The notes below the pieces were generated by a model that was not told the origin of the DNA, did not search any database, and saw nothing but the letters and a program-made list of their open reading frames with translations. 64,000 nt of DNA from an uncultured beta proteobacterium (GTDB taxonomy: Bacteria > Pseudomonadota > Gammaproteobacteria > Burkholderiales > Burkholderiaceae_C), in the NCBI GenBank assembly GCA_903905735.1, contig CAIVHU010000133.1:1-64000 (forward strand), given 5' to 3'. Positions 8,058-16,849 of the stretch are shown here, piece after piece (the first letter of the stretch is position 1; every line of letters starts with the position of its first letter). Both the position numbers and the translations under genes were made by a program.

Positions 8058-9550
8058 CGGACACCGCCAGCCCGGCGCAAGCTGCGCCTGGTGGCCTGCC
8101 GGGCAAACAGGGCCTGTCCCTCAAGCGCCAGCTTCTGCTGTGGCTGCTGCTGCCACAACTGGTGCTGCTTCTGGTGGGTGGCGCGCTGGCGTACCGCGTG
8201 GCGCTGAAATATGCCGAAAAAGCCATTGACCAGTCGCTCACACAATCGGTGCGATCGCTCTCGCGTCAGATCAAGCCGATCGGCTCGGGGCTGCTGATCG
8301 ACTTTCCGCGCGCCGCGCAGGACATCATCGAACAGGACCCCGACGACCGCGTGAGCTACATGGTGTCGAGCCCACCCGGCAGCTTTTTGCTGGGCAATGC
8401 CAAGCTGCCGGGCCCGACTGTCCCCGTGAACACGGGCAACGGCGAAACCATGTTGTACAACACCCGGATCGATGGCAAATCGATGCGGGTGGCCCTGCTG
8501 GAAGTGGATTACGGCGAGCCCAACACCCCGCAGAAACTACGGGTGCAACTGGCCAAGAGTCTGACGGTGCAGCAGCGCCTGACCGCCCAACTGATTGCCG
8601 ACATGCTCGCCCCCTTGCTGCTGCTGGGCGCGCTGCTGAGCGTGCTGGTCTATGGTGGCATTTCGCGTGGTCTCAAACCACTGACCCGATTACAGGCGCA
8701 GCTGGGCAACCGGCGCGCGCCCACCTTGGCGGCGTTGTCACCCATTGAGCTGACGCAAGCTCCGCAAGAGGTATACGCCCTGGCCATGGCCGTGAACCAG
8801 TTGCTGTCTGCCGTGCGGCGCAGCCTGGGGCAGGAAAAGCGTTTTTTGAACGACGCGGCCCACCAGTTGCGCACCCCCCTGGCCGGGCTCATCAGCCAGA
8901 CCGAACTGGCGCTCACCGAGACTGACCCGCAGGCGCTGCGCTCACGGCTGGGCAAGGTGTTGTCTGGCGCGCAGCGCAGCGCGCACCTGGTGCACCAACT
9001 GCTGTCGCTGGCGCGCAACGAGGTCGAGGTCAAGCTGCAGCTGCTCGACGTGGCGGCGCTGGCCCGCGACGTGGCGCGCGAGTGGACACCGCGCGCTGTC
9101 AAACAGCACATCGACCTCGGTTTTGAAGGTGCCGATCATCTGCTGGTGGCGGGTGAAGCCGTGCTGCTGCGCGAAGCCCTGAACAACCTGATTGACAACG
9201 CGCTGACCTACGCTGGGGCAGGCAGCGAGGTGACGCTGAGTGCGCACACCCAGGCAGACCAGGTGGTGCTGGAGGTGCGAGACAACGGCCCCGGCTTGTC
9301 AGCGCAGGACCTGCCCCACGCTTTTGAGCGCTTCTGGCGCGCCAGCGACTTGCCCGGCGGCTGCGGGCTGGGCCTGGCCATCGTGAAAGAGATTGCCCAG
9401 CGCCACGGTGGCAGCGCCATCGTGCTGGCCGCGGTGCCACAGGGTTTGCGGGTGCAACTGCTCTTGCCGCGTATCGACACTCACCCGGTGCGCCAGGGGG
9501 AAACCCTTGACAAAAGCACCGTTAACACCCGATCTTTGTGGGAGTCATGA
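8054..9550 (+). CDS. TctE/QseC-like sensor histidine kinase
   Basis: A 498-aa inner-membrane kinase. Two membrane segments (about residues 22-48 and 178-205) enclose a periplasmic sensor like the 2CSK_N domain of TctE. The phospho-acceptor H270 lies in NDAAHQLRTPL, and the ATPase domain has NNLIDNALTY (N box), VRDNGPGLSA (G1) and GCGLGLAIVKEIA (G2). It presumably phosphorylates the regulator encoded just upstream. The periplasmic ligand cannot be inferred. All catalytic motifs are intact. Confidence 0.92.
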   Translation: MTDTASPAQAAPGGLPGKQGLSLKRQLLLWLLLPQLVLLLVGGALAYRVALKYAEKAIDQSLTQSVRSLSRQIKPIGSGLLIDFPRAAQDIIEQDPDDRVSYMVSSPPGSFLLGNAKLPGPTVPVNTGNGETMLYNTRIDGKSMRVALLEVDYGEPNTPQKLRVQLAKSLTVQQRLTAQLIADMLAPLLLLGALLSVLVYGGISRGLKPLTRLQAQLGNRRAPTLAALSPIELTQAPQEVYALAMAVNQLLSAVRRSLGQEKRFLNDAAHQLRTPLAGLISQTELALTETDPQALRSRLGKVLSGAQRSAHLVHQLLSLARNEVEVKLQLLDVAALARDVAREWTPRAVKQHIDLGFEGADHLLVAGEAVLLREALNNLIDNALTYAGAGSEVTLSAHTQADQVVLEVRDNGPGLSAQDLPHAFERFWRASDLPGGCGLGLAIVKEIAQRHGGSAIVLAAVPQGLRVQLLLPRIDTHPVRQGETLDKSTVNTRSLWES

Positions 9551-9564
9551 GATACTGACTCAGC

Positions 9565-12237
9565 GTGAAGCACACGGTGCCTTCACCCCCAATTGGATTG
9601 CCGCACCAACTCTCAAAAGTGAAAAACGCTGCCCCCGCGCCCCACCCGACAAATCCCGCCGACACCCCCCAAGTGCGGGTGAGCGAGCGCGCTCCTGACG
9701 GCGCGACAGCGGCCAGCGCGGGTGGGGTCGAAAACCCCTGGCGACTGGCACTGGAAGGTTCGGGTGCGGGCATTTGGGACTGGGACCTGGTCACCGGGGC
9801 ACAGACGCACTCGGCCCGCTGGGAAGAAATCATCGGTTTTGCGGCCGGTGAATTTCACAAGGGCTACGCAGAATTCCTGTCGCGCGTGTACCCTGACGAT
9901 ATCGCTCCAATGCAAGCCGCCATAGCGGCTTACCGGGAAGGCCGCGCGGGCACCTACGCGATTGAATTTCGCATGCTGTGCAAGGACAACACCTGGAAGT
10001 GGATTTTGGCCACCGGCATCATCGTCAGTCGCGACGCACAGGGTCAACCGACGCGAATGATCGGCACCCACACCGACATCTCCGAGCGCAAGTTGGCTGA
10101 GCAGGAGCTTGTCAAGCTGAATGCGGCGCTACAGGAAAAATCCAGCCTGCTGCAGACCACGCTGACCAACATCAGCCAGGGCATCCTGCTGCTCGACCCG
10201 GCCAAGCACATCATTGGCTTCAACCCCCGGGTGTGCGAGTTGCTGGACGTGCCTGTCGATTTTTTGGCTGGCCGCCCCACGCTGGGTCAGCTCGCCGATC
10301 TTCAGAAAAGCAGGGGCGACTTCGGGCTCCATGCCAGTCGGGTCGACGAGGACGCACGCGACTACGTCATTGGCGACGGTATGGGTGACCCACCGACGCA
10401 CTACGTGCGTGAAACCCCGCAGGGTCGCATGCTGGAGGTCAAGAGCAAGCTGCTCGACGACGGCAGCATGGTGCGCACCTTTGCCGATGTCACCGACTAC
10501 ATCCAGGCGAAAAAGGCCCTGGAGACGAACGAAGAGCGCTGGAAGCTGGCGCTGGAGTGCACCGGTGATGGCGTGTGGGACCTCACGGTGCCAAGCGGCC
10601 ATGAGTACCTGTCGCCCAGCCTGTTGCGCATGTACGGTTTCGACGAAGGCGACCTCAGCCCCAGCATCGACGACCGTGACCTACATACCCATCCCGACGA
10701 TATTGAGCGGGTGCGTCGTGACCGTCAGGCACATCTGGACGGACTCACGCCCACGTACAGCAATGAGCACCGCGTGTTGTGCAAGGACGGCAGCTGGAAG
10801 TGGATTCTGTCGCGCGGCATGGTGATCAGCCGGGATGCACAGGGCAAGCCGCTGCGCATGATCGGGACCCACACCGACATCAGTGAACGCAAAGCGGCTG
10901 AAGCCACCATCTGGCAGCAAGCCCACTTTGACACCCTCACCGGTTTGCCCAATCGCCGTCTGATGCGCGAGCGCCTGGCGCAGGAGCTCAAAAGATGCCG
11001 CCGGGAGAAGCTGCAACTGGCGTTGCTGTTCATCGACCTGGATCGGTTCAAGGAAGTCAACGACACGCTGGGCCATGACCGCGGCGACATCCTGCTGACC
11101 GAAGCCGCCCGGCGCATCAGCGCCTGCCTGCGCGAGGTCGATACCGTGGCACGCATGGGTGGTGACGAGTTCATGGTCATCGTCACCGAGATGGCGGAGG
11201 TGGGCCACTTGGAAGTGGTGCTGCACAAACTGCTGGCCTCCCTGGGTGGGGTGTACCAACTCGGGCTGGACCAGGTGTTCATTTCAGCCAGCATCGGGGT
11301 CACTATTTACCCAGGAGACGCCAACGAGATCGAAGACCTGCTGAAAAATGCCGACCAGGCGCTGTATGTGGCCAAAAGTGCCGGGCGCAACCGCTACAGC
11401 TTTTTTACCCCGGCGCTGCAGGAAGCAGCGCAGTGGCGCGCCCAGCTCACCCGCGACTTGCGCGTCGCGCTGGTTGAGCACCAGTTCCGGGTGGTTTACC
11501 AGCCCATCGTCGAACTGGCCACCGGGGCCATCCACAAGGCCGAGGCGTTGGTGCGCTGGCAGCACCCCACTCGCGGGCTGATCAGCCCCGGCGAGTTCAT
11601 TCCGGTGGCTGAAAGCAGCGGCCTCATCGTGCCGCTGGGGGAATGGGTGTTCCAGCAGGCGGCTGACCAAGTAAAAGCCTGGCGCAAGACGCTGCACCCA
11701 GAGTTCCAGATCAGCATCAACAAGTCACCGGTGCAGTTTGAAAACCCCAACCCACTGAATGTGCCCTGGATCGAGCAACTGCGCGACCGCGGTCTGTGTG
11801 GCGAAAGCATCGTGGTGGAAATCACCGAGGGCCTGTTACTGTCCACCAGCGAGGGCGTGGTGGAGCAACTGCTGGCCATGAGCGATGACGGCATCGGCGT
11901 GTCGCTGGACGACTTTGGCACCGGCTACTCGTCACTGGCCTATTTGCAGAAATTTGACATCGACTTCATCAAGATCGACCAGTCGTTTGTGCGTCAGCTG
12001 GTACCCCAATCCACGGACTTGGCGCTGTGCCAGGCCATCATCGTGATGGCGCATGCGCTAGGCATGAAGGTGATAGCAGAAGGCATCGAGACCGAGTTGC
12101 AGCGCGCTCTGCTGGCCGCAGCGTGTTGCGACTATGGTCAGGGCTACCTATTCTCACGCCCGGTGCCTGCCGCAGATTTTGAATGGACCTACCAGCAGCT
12201 GACTGAAACGGCGGCTCAACCCGACTGGTCGATCTGA
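9565..12237 (+). CDS. PAS-PAS-PAS-GGDEF-EAL cyclic-di-GMP enzyme
   Basis: An 890-aa cytoplasmic protein starting with GTG. PAS domains lie at about 50-185, 185-310 and 320-450; the first and third are alike (both end RMIGTHTDISERK), suggesting internal duplication. The GGDEF domain has an intact GGDEF at 532-536 and an RxxD inhibitory site (REVD) five residues before it, so it should make c-di-GMP under product inhibition. The EAL domain (about 630-880) keeps KAEALVRW, EITEGLLL, DDFGTGYSSL and KIDQSFV, so phosphodiesterase activity is also possible. Which activity dominates cannot be decided from sequence. It follows the kinase gene by 14 bp and may be in the same operon. Confidence 0.92.
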   Translation: MKHTVPSPPIGLPHQLSKVKNAAPAPHPTNPADTPQVRVSERAPDGATAASAGGVENPWRLALEGSGAGIWDWDLVTGAQTHSARWEEIIGFAAGEFHKGYAEFLSRVYPDDIAPMQAAIAAYREGRAGTYAIEFRMLCKDNTWKWILATGIIVSRDAQGQPTRMIGTHTDISERKLAEQELVKLNAALQEKSSLLQTTLTNISQGILLLDPAKHIIGFNPRVCELLDVPVDFLAGRPTLGQLADLQKSRGDFGLHASRVDEDARDYVIGDGMGDPPTHYVRETPQGRMLEVKSKLLDDGSMVRTFADVTDYIQAKKALETNEERWKLALECTGDGVWDLTVPSGHEYLSPSLLRMYGFDEGDLSPSIDDRDLHTHPDDIERVRRDRQAHLDGLTPTYSNEHRVLCKDGSWKWILSRGMVISRDAQGKPLRMIGTHTDISERKAAEATIWQQAHFDTLTGLPNRRLMRERLAQELKRCRREKLQLALLFIDLDRFKEVNDTLGHDRGDILLTEAARRISACLREVDTVARMGGDEFMVIVTEMAEVGHLEVVLHKLLASLGGVYQLGLDQVFISASIGVTIYPGDANEIEDLLKNADQALYVAKSAGRNRYSFFTPALQEAAQWRAQLTRDLRVALVEHQFRVVYQPIVELATGAIHKAEALVRWQHPTRGLISPGEFIPVAESSGLIVPLGEWVFQQAADQVKAWRKTLHPEFQISINKSPVQFENPNPLNVPWIEQLRDRGLCGESIVVEITEGLLLSTSEGVVEQLLAMSDDGIGVSLDDFGTGYSSLAYLQKFDIDFIKIDQSFVRQLVPQSTDLALCQAIIVMAHALGMKVIAEGIETELQRALLAAACCDYGQGYLFSRPVPAADFEWTYQQLTETAAQPDWSI

Positions 12238-12255
12238 GCCCCTGCCAACCTCGTC

Positions 12256-13326
12256 TCAGGCCAGCCGCAGTCCACTTGTGGCGTCAAACCAGTTGTTGTG
12301 GTTGCCACTGACCGTCATGCCCACGTTGTCGCCCACCTTCACTATCGTGCTGGGTGGTGTGCGCACGGTCACCAGGCCGGCACCGGTTTTGATCACCACG
12401 TAGGTGTCGGCTCCGGTCGGCTCGACCAGCGTGACCTCGCCACGCCAGGTGGCATCGTCAGCCAGGTGAATGTGCTCCGGGCGCTGCCCCAGCGTGACCT
12501 TGCCCGCCTTGGGAGCGGGGATCTGCAGGCTCCCGCCTTCAAAGGAAAAAAGGCTTGTAGCCCCCGTCCCGCTTGCGGTTCCAGTTATGAAATTCATAGT
12601 AGGTGAACCAATGAAACCGGCGACGTAGGTGTTGGCTGGCAGGCGGTAAATCTCGTCTGGCGTGCCGATCTGCTGCAGGATGCCGTCTTTCATCACGGCG
12701 ATGCGGCTGCCCAGCGTCATGGCCTCAATCTGGTCGTGCGTCACATACACCGTGGTGATGCCGGAGAGCAGGTGCAGGCGCTTGATCTCGGCGCGCATTT
12801 CCACCCGCAGTTTGGCGTCCAGGTTGGACAGCGGCTCGTCAAACAGGAACAGTTTCGGGTCACGCGCCAAGGCGCGCCCCATCGCCACACGCTGGCGCTG
12901 ACCGCCTGAGAGCTGCGCCGGGCGGCGGTCCAGCAGTTGCTCAATCTGCAGCATGGCAGCCACTTCGTGGATGCGCTTGGTGCGCACCTCCAGCGGCACC
13001 TTGCGCATTTCCAGCGCAAAGCCGATGTTGTCGGCCACGGTCATGGTCGGGTACAGCGCGTAGCTCTGGAACACCATGGCGATGTCACGCTGCGCTGGTG
13101 CCACGCCAATGACATTTTTGCCGTCAATCTTGAGTTCGCCTTCAGTGGGTTCTTCCAGACCGGCAATGATGTTGAGCAGCGTGGATTTACCGCAACCCGA
13201 GGGGCCGACCAGGATCAGGAATTCACCGGGCGGGACATCGATTTCAATTTTTTTGAGAACCTCGACGGCCTTGTCGCCCTTGCCGAAAACCTTGCGAATG
13301 CCTGCAATGTGGAGTGATGCTGCCAT
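12256..13326 (-). CDS. ugpC: CUT1 sugar ABC transporter ATP-binding protein (MalK/UgpC type)
   Basis: A 356-aa ATPase for the adjacent sugar permease. Walker A GPSGCGKST near residue 42, Q-loop in VFQSYALYP, signature LSGGQRQRVAMGRAL, Walker B LFLFDEP and the H-loop THDQ are all present. The C-terminal TOBE regulatory domain of the MalK/UgpC class follows (about 240-356). It is the last gene of the operon, 17 bp after the second permease. Residues around 245-261 (the start of the TOBE region) coincide with a degenerate repeat A copy. The name UgpC reflects family convention; the neighbouring binding protein points to glucose or a related sugar rather than glycerol-3-phosphate. Confidence 0.9.
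   Translation of the reverse strand: MAASLHIAGIRKVFGKGDKAVEVLKKIEIDVPPGEFLILVGPSGCGKSTLLNIIAGLEEPTEGELKIDGKNVIGVAPAQRDIAMVFQSYALYPTMTVADNIGFALEMRKVPLEVRTKRIHEVAAMLQIEQLLDRRPAQLSGGQRQRVAMGRALARDPKLFLFDEPLSNLDAKLRVEMRAEIKRLHLLSGITTVYVTHDQIEAMTLGSRIAVMKDGILQQIGTPDEIYRLPANTYVAGFIGSPTMNFITGTASGTGATSLFSFEGGSLQIPAPKAGKVTLGQRPEHIHLADDATWRGEVTLVEPTGADTYVVIKTGAGLVTVRTPPSTIVKVGDNVGMTVSGNHNNWFDATSGLRLA
12546..12594 (-). repeat. dispersed repeat A, copy 4 (degenerate, in frame inside the ABC ATPase gene)
   Basis: The reverse strand reads TTCATAACTGGAACCGCAAG, then GGGGGCTACAAGCCTTTTTT. The order of the conserved blocks is kept, but this is one of the weaker copies. Confidence 0.45.
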
Positions 13327-13343
13327 GATGGAGTTGTCCCTTT

Positions 13344-14198
13344 TTATCCTTTGACCGCACCGGCAGTCAGACCTTTGACGAAATATTGACCTGCCAGCAC
13401 ATACACCAGCATGGTCGGCAAGCCCGCAATGATGGCTGCGGCCATGTCCACGTTGTAGTTTTTGACGCTGCTGGTGGTGTTGGCCATGTTGTTCAGGCCC
13501 ACGGTGATGGGTTTGCTATCGGCACCGCTGAAAGCCACACCAAACAGGAAGTCGTTCCAGATGTTGGTGAATTGCCAGATCAACGTCACCATCAGGATCG
13601 GCGTTGACATCGGCAACACAATACGCACAAAAATGCGCCAGAAGCCCGCGCCGTCGATTCGCGCGGCATTCACCAGCTCTCGCGGAATGGCGGTGTAATA
13701 GTTTCTGAAAAACAGCGTGGTGCTGGCCATGCCTGCCAGGCAGTGCACCAGAATCAGTCCGCCAATGGTGCTGGACATCCCCAAAAAGCCCAGCACCTGG
13801 CTCATTGGCAACAGCACCACCTGGTAGGGCATGAACACACCAAACAGGATGAAGCCGAACAACAGGTCACTGCCTTTGAACTTCCACATGGATAAGACAT
13901 AACCATTGAGCGCACCCCAGGTGGTAGAGATCAGCACTGCAGGCACCGCCATCATCACCGAGTTCATGAAGTAGGGCTTCAGGCCCCGGCAATCGACCCC
14001 GGTGCAGGCGGTGGACCAGGCCAGCTGCCATGAATCCAGGTTAAACGAGGTCGGCAAACTCATCAGGTTGCCCGCGCGAATCTGCGCGCCATCCTTGAGC
14101 GAGGTCACCAACATCACATACAGCGGCACCAGAAAGAAAAAAGCCGCCACCAGCAACACGCCGTACACCGCCACGCGGCTCAAAGTTTTTGCAGTCAT
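13344..14198 (-). CDS. gtsC: sugar ABC transporter permease, second subunit
   Basis: A 284-aa inner-membrane protein with about six hydrophobic segments. The cytoplasmic EAA-like loop that contacts the ATPase is AARIDGAGFWRIFVRIVLP (about 180-200), typical of CUT1 MalG-type subunits. It lies 5 bp after the first permease gene and 17 bp before the ATPase gene. Together they transport the sugar delivered by the binding protein encoded at the head of the operon. The gtsC name is by similarity to the Pseudomonas glucose system and is less certain than the family. Confidence 0.9.
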   Translation of the reverse strand: MTAKTLSRVAVYGVLLVAAFFFLVPLYVMLVTSLKDGAQIRAGNLMSLPTSFNLDSWQLAWSTACTGVDCRGLKPYFMNSVMMAVPAVLISTTWGALNGYVLSMWKFKGSDLLFGFILFGVFMPYQVVLLPMSQVLGFLGMSSTIGGLILVHCLAGMASTTLFFRNYYTAIPRELVNAARIDGAGFWRIFVRIVLPMSTPILMVTLIWQFTNIWNDFLFGVAFSGADSKPITVGLNNMANTTSSVKNYNVDMAAAIIAGLPTMLVYVLAGQYFVKGLTAGAVKG

Positions 14199-14203
14199 GA
14201 CTC

Positions 14204-15082
14204 TTACCTCTCGTGCGGCTTGGCGCGCAATTCGCTGTACAGATACGGCACCACAATGGCCGCCACGGTGGCCAGCATCATGGTGGCGCTGGCGGCACCC
14301 AGGCCGATCTCGCCACGGGTGAAACTCATGGTGTACATGAAGGTGGCCGGCACGTCAGTGGCGTAACCCGGCCCGCCGGCTGTCAAGGCCATCACCAGGT
14401 CAAACGCCTTGATGGACAGGTGCGAGAGCACCAGAATGGTCGAAAAGACCACCGGGCGAAGCACCGGCAAAATGATGCGCCAGTAAATGCGTGGCAGTGA
14501 CGCACCATCCATCTGCGCCGCCTTGATGATGCTGTCGTCAATGCCGCGCAGGCCCGCCAGAAACAGGGCCATGGCAAAGCCGGCCGACTGCCAGACACCG
14601 GCGATCACGATGCAGTAGATGGCGGTGTCGGACTGCACCAGCCAGTCAAAACTGAAGCTGGCCCAACCCAGGTCATGCATGAGCTTTTCCAGGCCCAGGC
14701 TGGGGTTCAAAATCCATTTCCAGGCGGTGCCGGTGACGATGAACGACAGCGCCATGGGGTACAGGTAAATGGTACGGATCACGCCCTCAAAGCGGATTTT
14801 CTGGTCCAGAAAAATCGCCAGCAGCATGCCCACCAGCATCGATCCACCGACATACAAGACGCTGAAAATGCCCAGATTCTTGAGCGCCACGTACCAACGG
14901 TCCATTTGCCACAGGCGCTTGTACTGGTCCAGCCCGACAAACTCGCTGTAGTTGGGCAACATGTGCGAATTGGACACGGACAAAATGCCGTTCCAGATCA
15001 TGAAGCCATAGATGAAGGCAAAACCAAGCACAAAGCCAGGTGCGATCACGATTTTGGGTAGCACGTTTTCAAAGGATTTCAT
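14204..15082 (-). CDS. gtsB: sugar ABC transporter permease, first subunit
   Basis: A 292-aa MalF/UgpA-type inner-membrane permease. Six membrane segments are visible, the first near residues 10-30, and the EAA loop is AAQMDGASLPRIYWRIILP. The start ATGAAATCC at 15082 gives MKSFENVLPKIVIAPGFVLG. It is separated from the binding-protein gene by an unusual 351-bp spacer full of inverted repeats, whereas the following genes are tightly packed. The substrate is probably glucose or a related hexose, inferred from the binding protein. Confidence 0.9.
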   Translation of the reverse strand: MKSFENVLPKIVIAPGFVLGFAFIYGFMIWNGILSVSNSHMLPNYSEFVGLDQYKRLWQMDRWYVALKNLGIFSVLYVGGSMLVGMLLAIFLDQKIRFEGVIRTIYLYPMALSFIVTGTAWKWILNPSLGLEKLMHDLGWASFSFDWLVQSDTAIYCIVIAGVWQSAGFAMALFLAGLRGIDDSIIKAAQMDGASLPRIYWRIILPVLRPVVFSTILVLSHLSIKAFDLVMALTAGGPGYATDVPATFMYTMSFTRGEIGLGAASATMMLATVAAIVVPYLYSELRAKPHER

Positions 15083-15188
15083 AAACGCTGTGCCTTTGGG
15101 TTAAACCCTGAGTTAGTCCCTTGCTGGAACGCCTTGCGCCTGCGCCAAGACCTGACGAGCCGGGTATTTCCCTTCGTTCGTGTCCCCC

Positions 15189-15214
15189 GACAGAAAGCCT
15201 CCCGGCTTTCTGTC
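15189..15214 (-). repeat. perfect hairpin in the spacer between the binding-protein and permease genes
   Basis: Arms GACAGAAAGCC and GGCTTTCTGTC (11 bp, perfect) enclose a 4-base loop. It has no T run after it, so it does not look like an intrinsic terminator. It is embedded in GTGTCCCCC ... CTCCTCCTTGAC, which recurs inverted at about 15334-15363. Confidence 0.8.
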
Positions 15215-15305
15215 TCCTCCTTGACCTCACTGTGGGAAACACCCGGCCCATCTGGTCCCGATACGATTTGAAAATTCAAGCAAGAAATCAAAAATCGTTC
15301 AGCAA

Positions 15306-15389
15306 CAGGGCTGGGGTGTGAACCAAAGCGAAGTCAAGGAGGAGCCCGCAGGGCGGGGGACATGAGCGGCGGTTCGCACCCCAGCCCTG
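15306..15389. repeat. long inverted repeat in the same spacer
   Basis: CAGGGCTGGGGTGTGAACC (15306-15324) and GGTTCGCACCCCAGCCCTG (15371-15389) are 19-bp arms with one mismatch. The 46 bp between them contain GTCAAGGAGGAGCCCGCAGG and GCGGGGGACATGAG, the inverted counterpart of the GTCCCCC/CTCCTCCTTGAC block at 15182-15225. The rest of 15083-15433 has no gene that I can support. Confidence 0.8.
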
Positions 15390-15433
15390 CTGCGGGTACG
15401 CACCACAAACGCCTCTCATGCCCCCAACACAAC

Positions 15434-16684
15434 TTACTGGTTCGACGTGGCCTTCACCATGTTGGTCATGGCTGTTTCAGGTGTCATCTTGTCGTCGTTC
15501 CAGAACTGGCTGACCACGTCTTTCAAGGCACCGGTCATTGAAGGTTTGAGGGCCATGTCCTGCGACACGGAAGGCACCAGACCACCCGATTTGGCGGTTT
15601 CCACAAACTCCTTGGCCGACAGCTTGGCACAGTCGTCAAACTTGGACATGTCCATGTTCAGGCGGACCGGGATCGAACCCTTGTTCAGGTTGAAGATTTC
15701 CTGGAATTCGGGGCTCATGATGGCCACAGCCAGATCAGCCTGGGCTTTCTGGGCTGCCGGGTCTTTCAGCTTGAACATGGCAAACGAGTCCACGTTGAAG
15801 GTGTAGCTTCCGGCATTACCGGGCGCGGCTGCGCACAGGAAGTCTTTGCCCGGCACCTTGCCTGCGGCCACAAACTCACCCTTGGCCCAGTCACCCATGA
15901 ACTGGAAGCCGGCTTTGCCCTGGATCACCATGGCAGTGGCCAGGTTCCAGTCACGTCCCACAGCACCCGGATCGATATAGCCTTTCAATTTGCGGAAGGT
16001 CTCCAGAGACTTCTTCATGGTGGGGCTGTTGAGCACCTTGGGGTCCAGCTTGACGAAAGCATCGTTGTAGAACTTGACCCCGCCAACACCCAATGCCACG
16101 GGCTCAAACGTGGTGAAGTCATTCCAGGCGTTGCCGCCGGTGGCTACCGGAATAAAGCCAGCCTTCTTGATCTTGTCAGCGTCAGCAAAGAACTGATCCC
16201 AGGTTGTAGGCATGCTCTTCACACCGGATTTTTTCAGCACATCGGCGTTGGCCCACATCCAGTTGACGCGGTGCACGTTGACCGGAACGGCCACATAGCT
16301 GCCTTTGTATTTCATGCCATCGGCCACGGCCTTGGGCAGCAGGCTGTCCCATTTTTCGGCCTTGGCGATCGGGTCCAGATTGGCCAGGACACCTTCGGCA
16401 GCCCATTCCTGAATGGCCGGGCCCTTGATTTGCGCTGCTGCAGGCGGGTTGCCAGCCACCACACGGCTCTTCAGGACCGTCATGGCGTTGTCACCGCCAC
16501 CACCAGCCACCGCAAAATCTTTCCAGGTATCACCCTTGGCTTGCATGATTTTTTTCAGCTCACCGACCGACTTGGCCTCGCCGCCGGATGTCCACCAATG
16601 CAACACCTCCACCTCGCCGGCCATTGCGGCAGAGCCTGCCACCACCAATGCCACGGCTGTCGCCATATGAGAAAGTTTCAACAT
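15434..16684 (-). CDS. gtsA: periplasmic sugar (glucose-type) ABC transporter substrate-binding protein
   Basis: A 416-aa secreted protein with signal peptide MLKLSHMATAVALVVAGSAAMA cut after AMA. The mature start EVEVLHWWTSGGEAKSV and the segment DNAMTVLKSRVVAGNPPAAA are characteristic of the GtsA/glucose-binding cluster-1 proteins. A strong ribosome-binding site (AGGAG, 6 bp) precedes the ATG. It heads the operon gtsA-gtsB-gtsC-ATPase. The structured spacer downstream could allow higher expression of the binding protein than of the membrane genes. Sugar identity is inferred from family resemblance. Confidence 0.9.
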   Translation of the reverse strand: MLKLSHMATAVALVVAGSAAMAGEVEVLHWWTSGGEAKSVGELKKIMQAKGDTWKDFAVAGGGGDNAMTVLKSRVVAGNPPAAAQIKGPAIQEWAAEGVLANLDPIAKAEKWDSLLPKAVADGMKYKGSYVAVPVNVHRVNWMWANADVLKKSGVKSMPTTWDQFFADADKIKKAGFIPVATGGNAWNDFTTFEPVALGVGGVKFYNDAFVKLDPKVLNSPTMKKSLETFRKLKGYIDPGAVGRDWNLATAMVIQGKAGFQFMGDWAKGEFVAAGKVPGKDFLCAAAPGNAGSYTFNVDSFAMFKLKDPAAQKAQADLAVAIMSPEFQEIFNLNKGSIPVRLNMDMSKFDDCAKLSAKEFVETAKSGGLVPSVSQDMALKPSMTGALKDVVSQFWNDDKMTPETAMTNMVKATSNQ

Positions 16685-16761
16685 GTGATCTCCTAAAGTG
16701 TCCGCCCCACAGACGAATAACCGGGGGCAAGGTTGATTCGTGCAGACACCATGTCGCCCGA

Positions 16762-16782
16762 ATTAATTAATTGTTAATTAAT
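16762..16782. promoter_or_regulatory. AT-rich palindrome upstream of gtsA, candidate operator
   Basis: ATTAATTAA-TTG-TTAATTAAT is a perfect 9-bp inverted repeat about 78 bp before the gtsA start and 68 bp past the end of the MocR gene. The position suits an operator or UP element of the sugar operon. Which regulator binds is unknown; RpiR/HexR-type sites of sugar genes are also TTAA-rich, but this is only a resemblance. Confidence 0.5.
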
Positions 16783-16849
16783 TTGCAGTACAAAGCAATG
16801 CGGACTTACCCTTAGAGACGCTGAAAACTTCAAAATGCCGCCCAAAGTC

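Noticed and set aside
7338-9550. Naming the two-component pair TctD/TctE
   Set aside because: Kinase sensor resembles TctE, but no tctCBA genes are adjacent, so the signal cannot be assigned.
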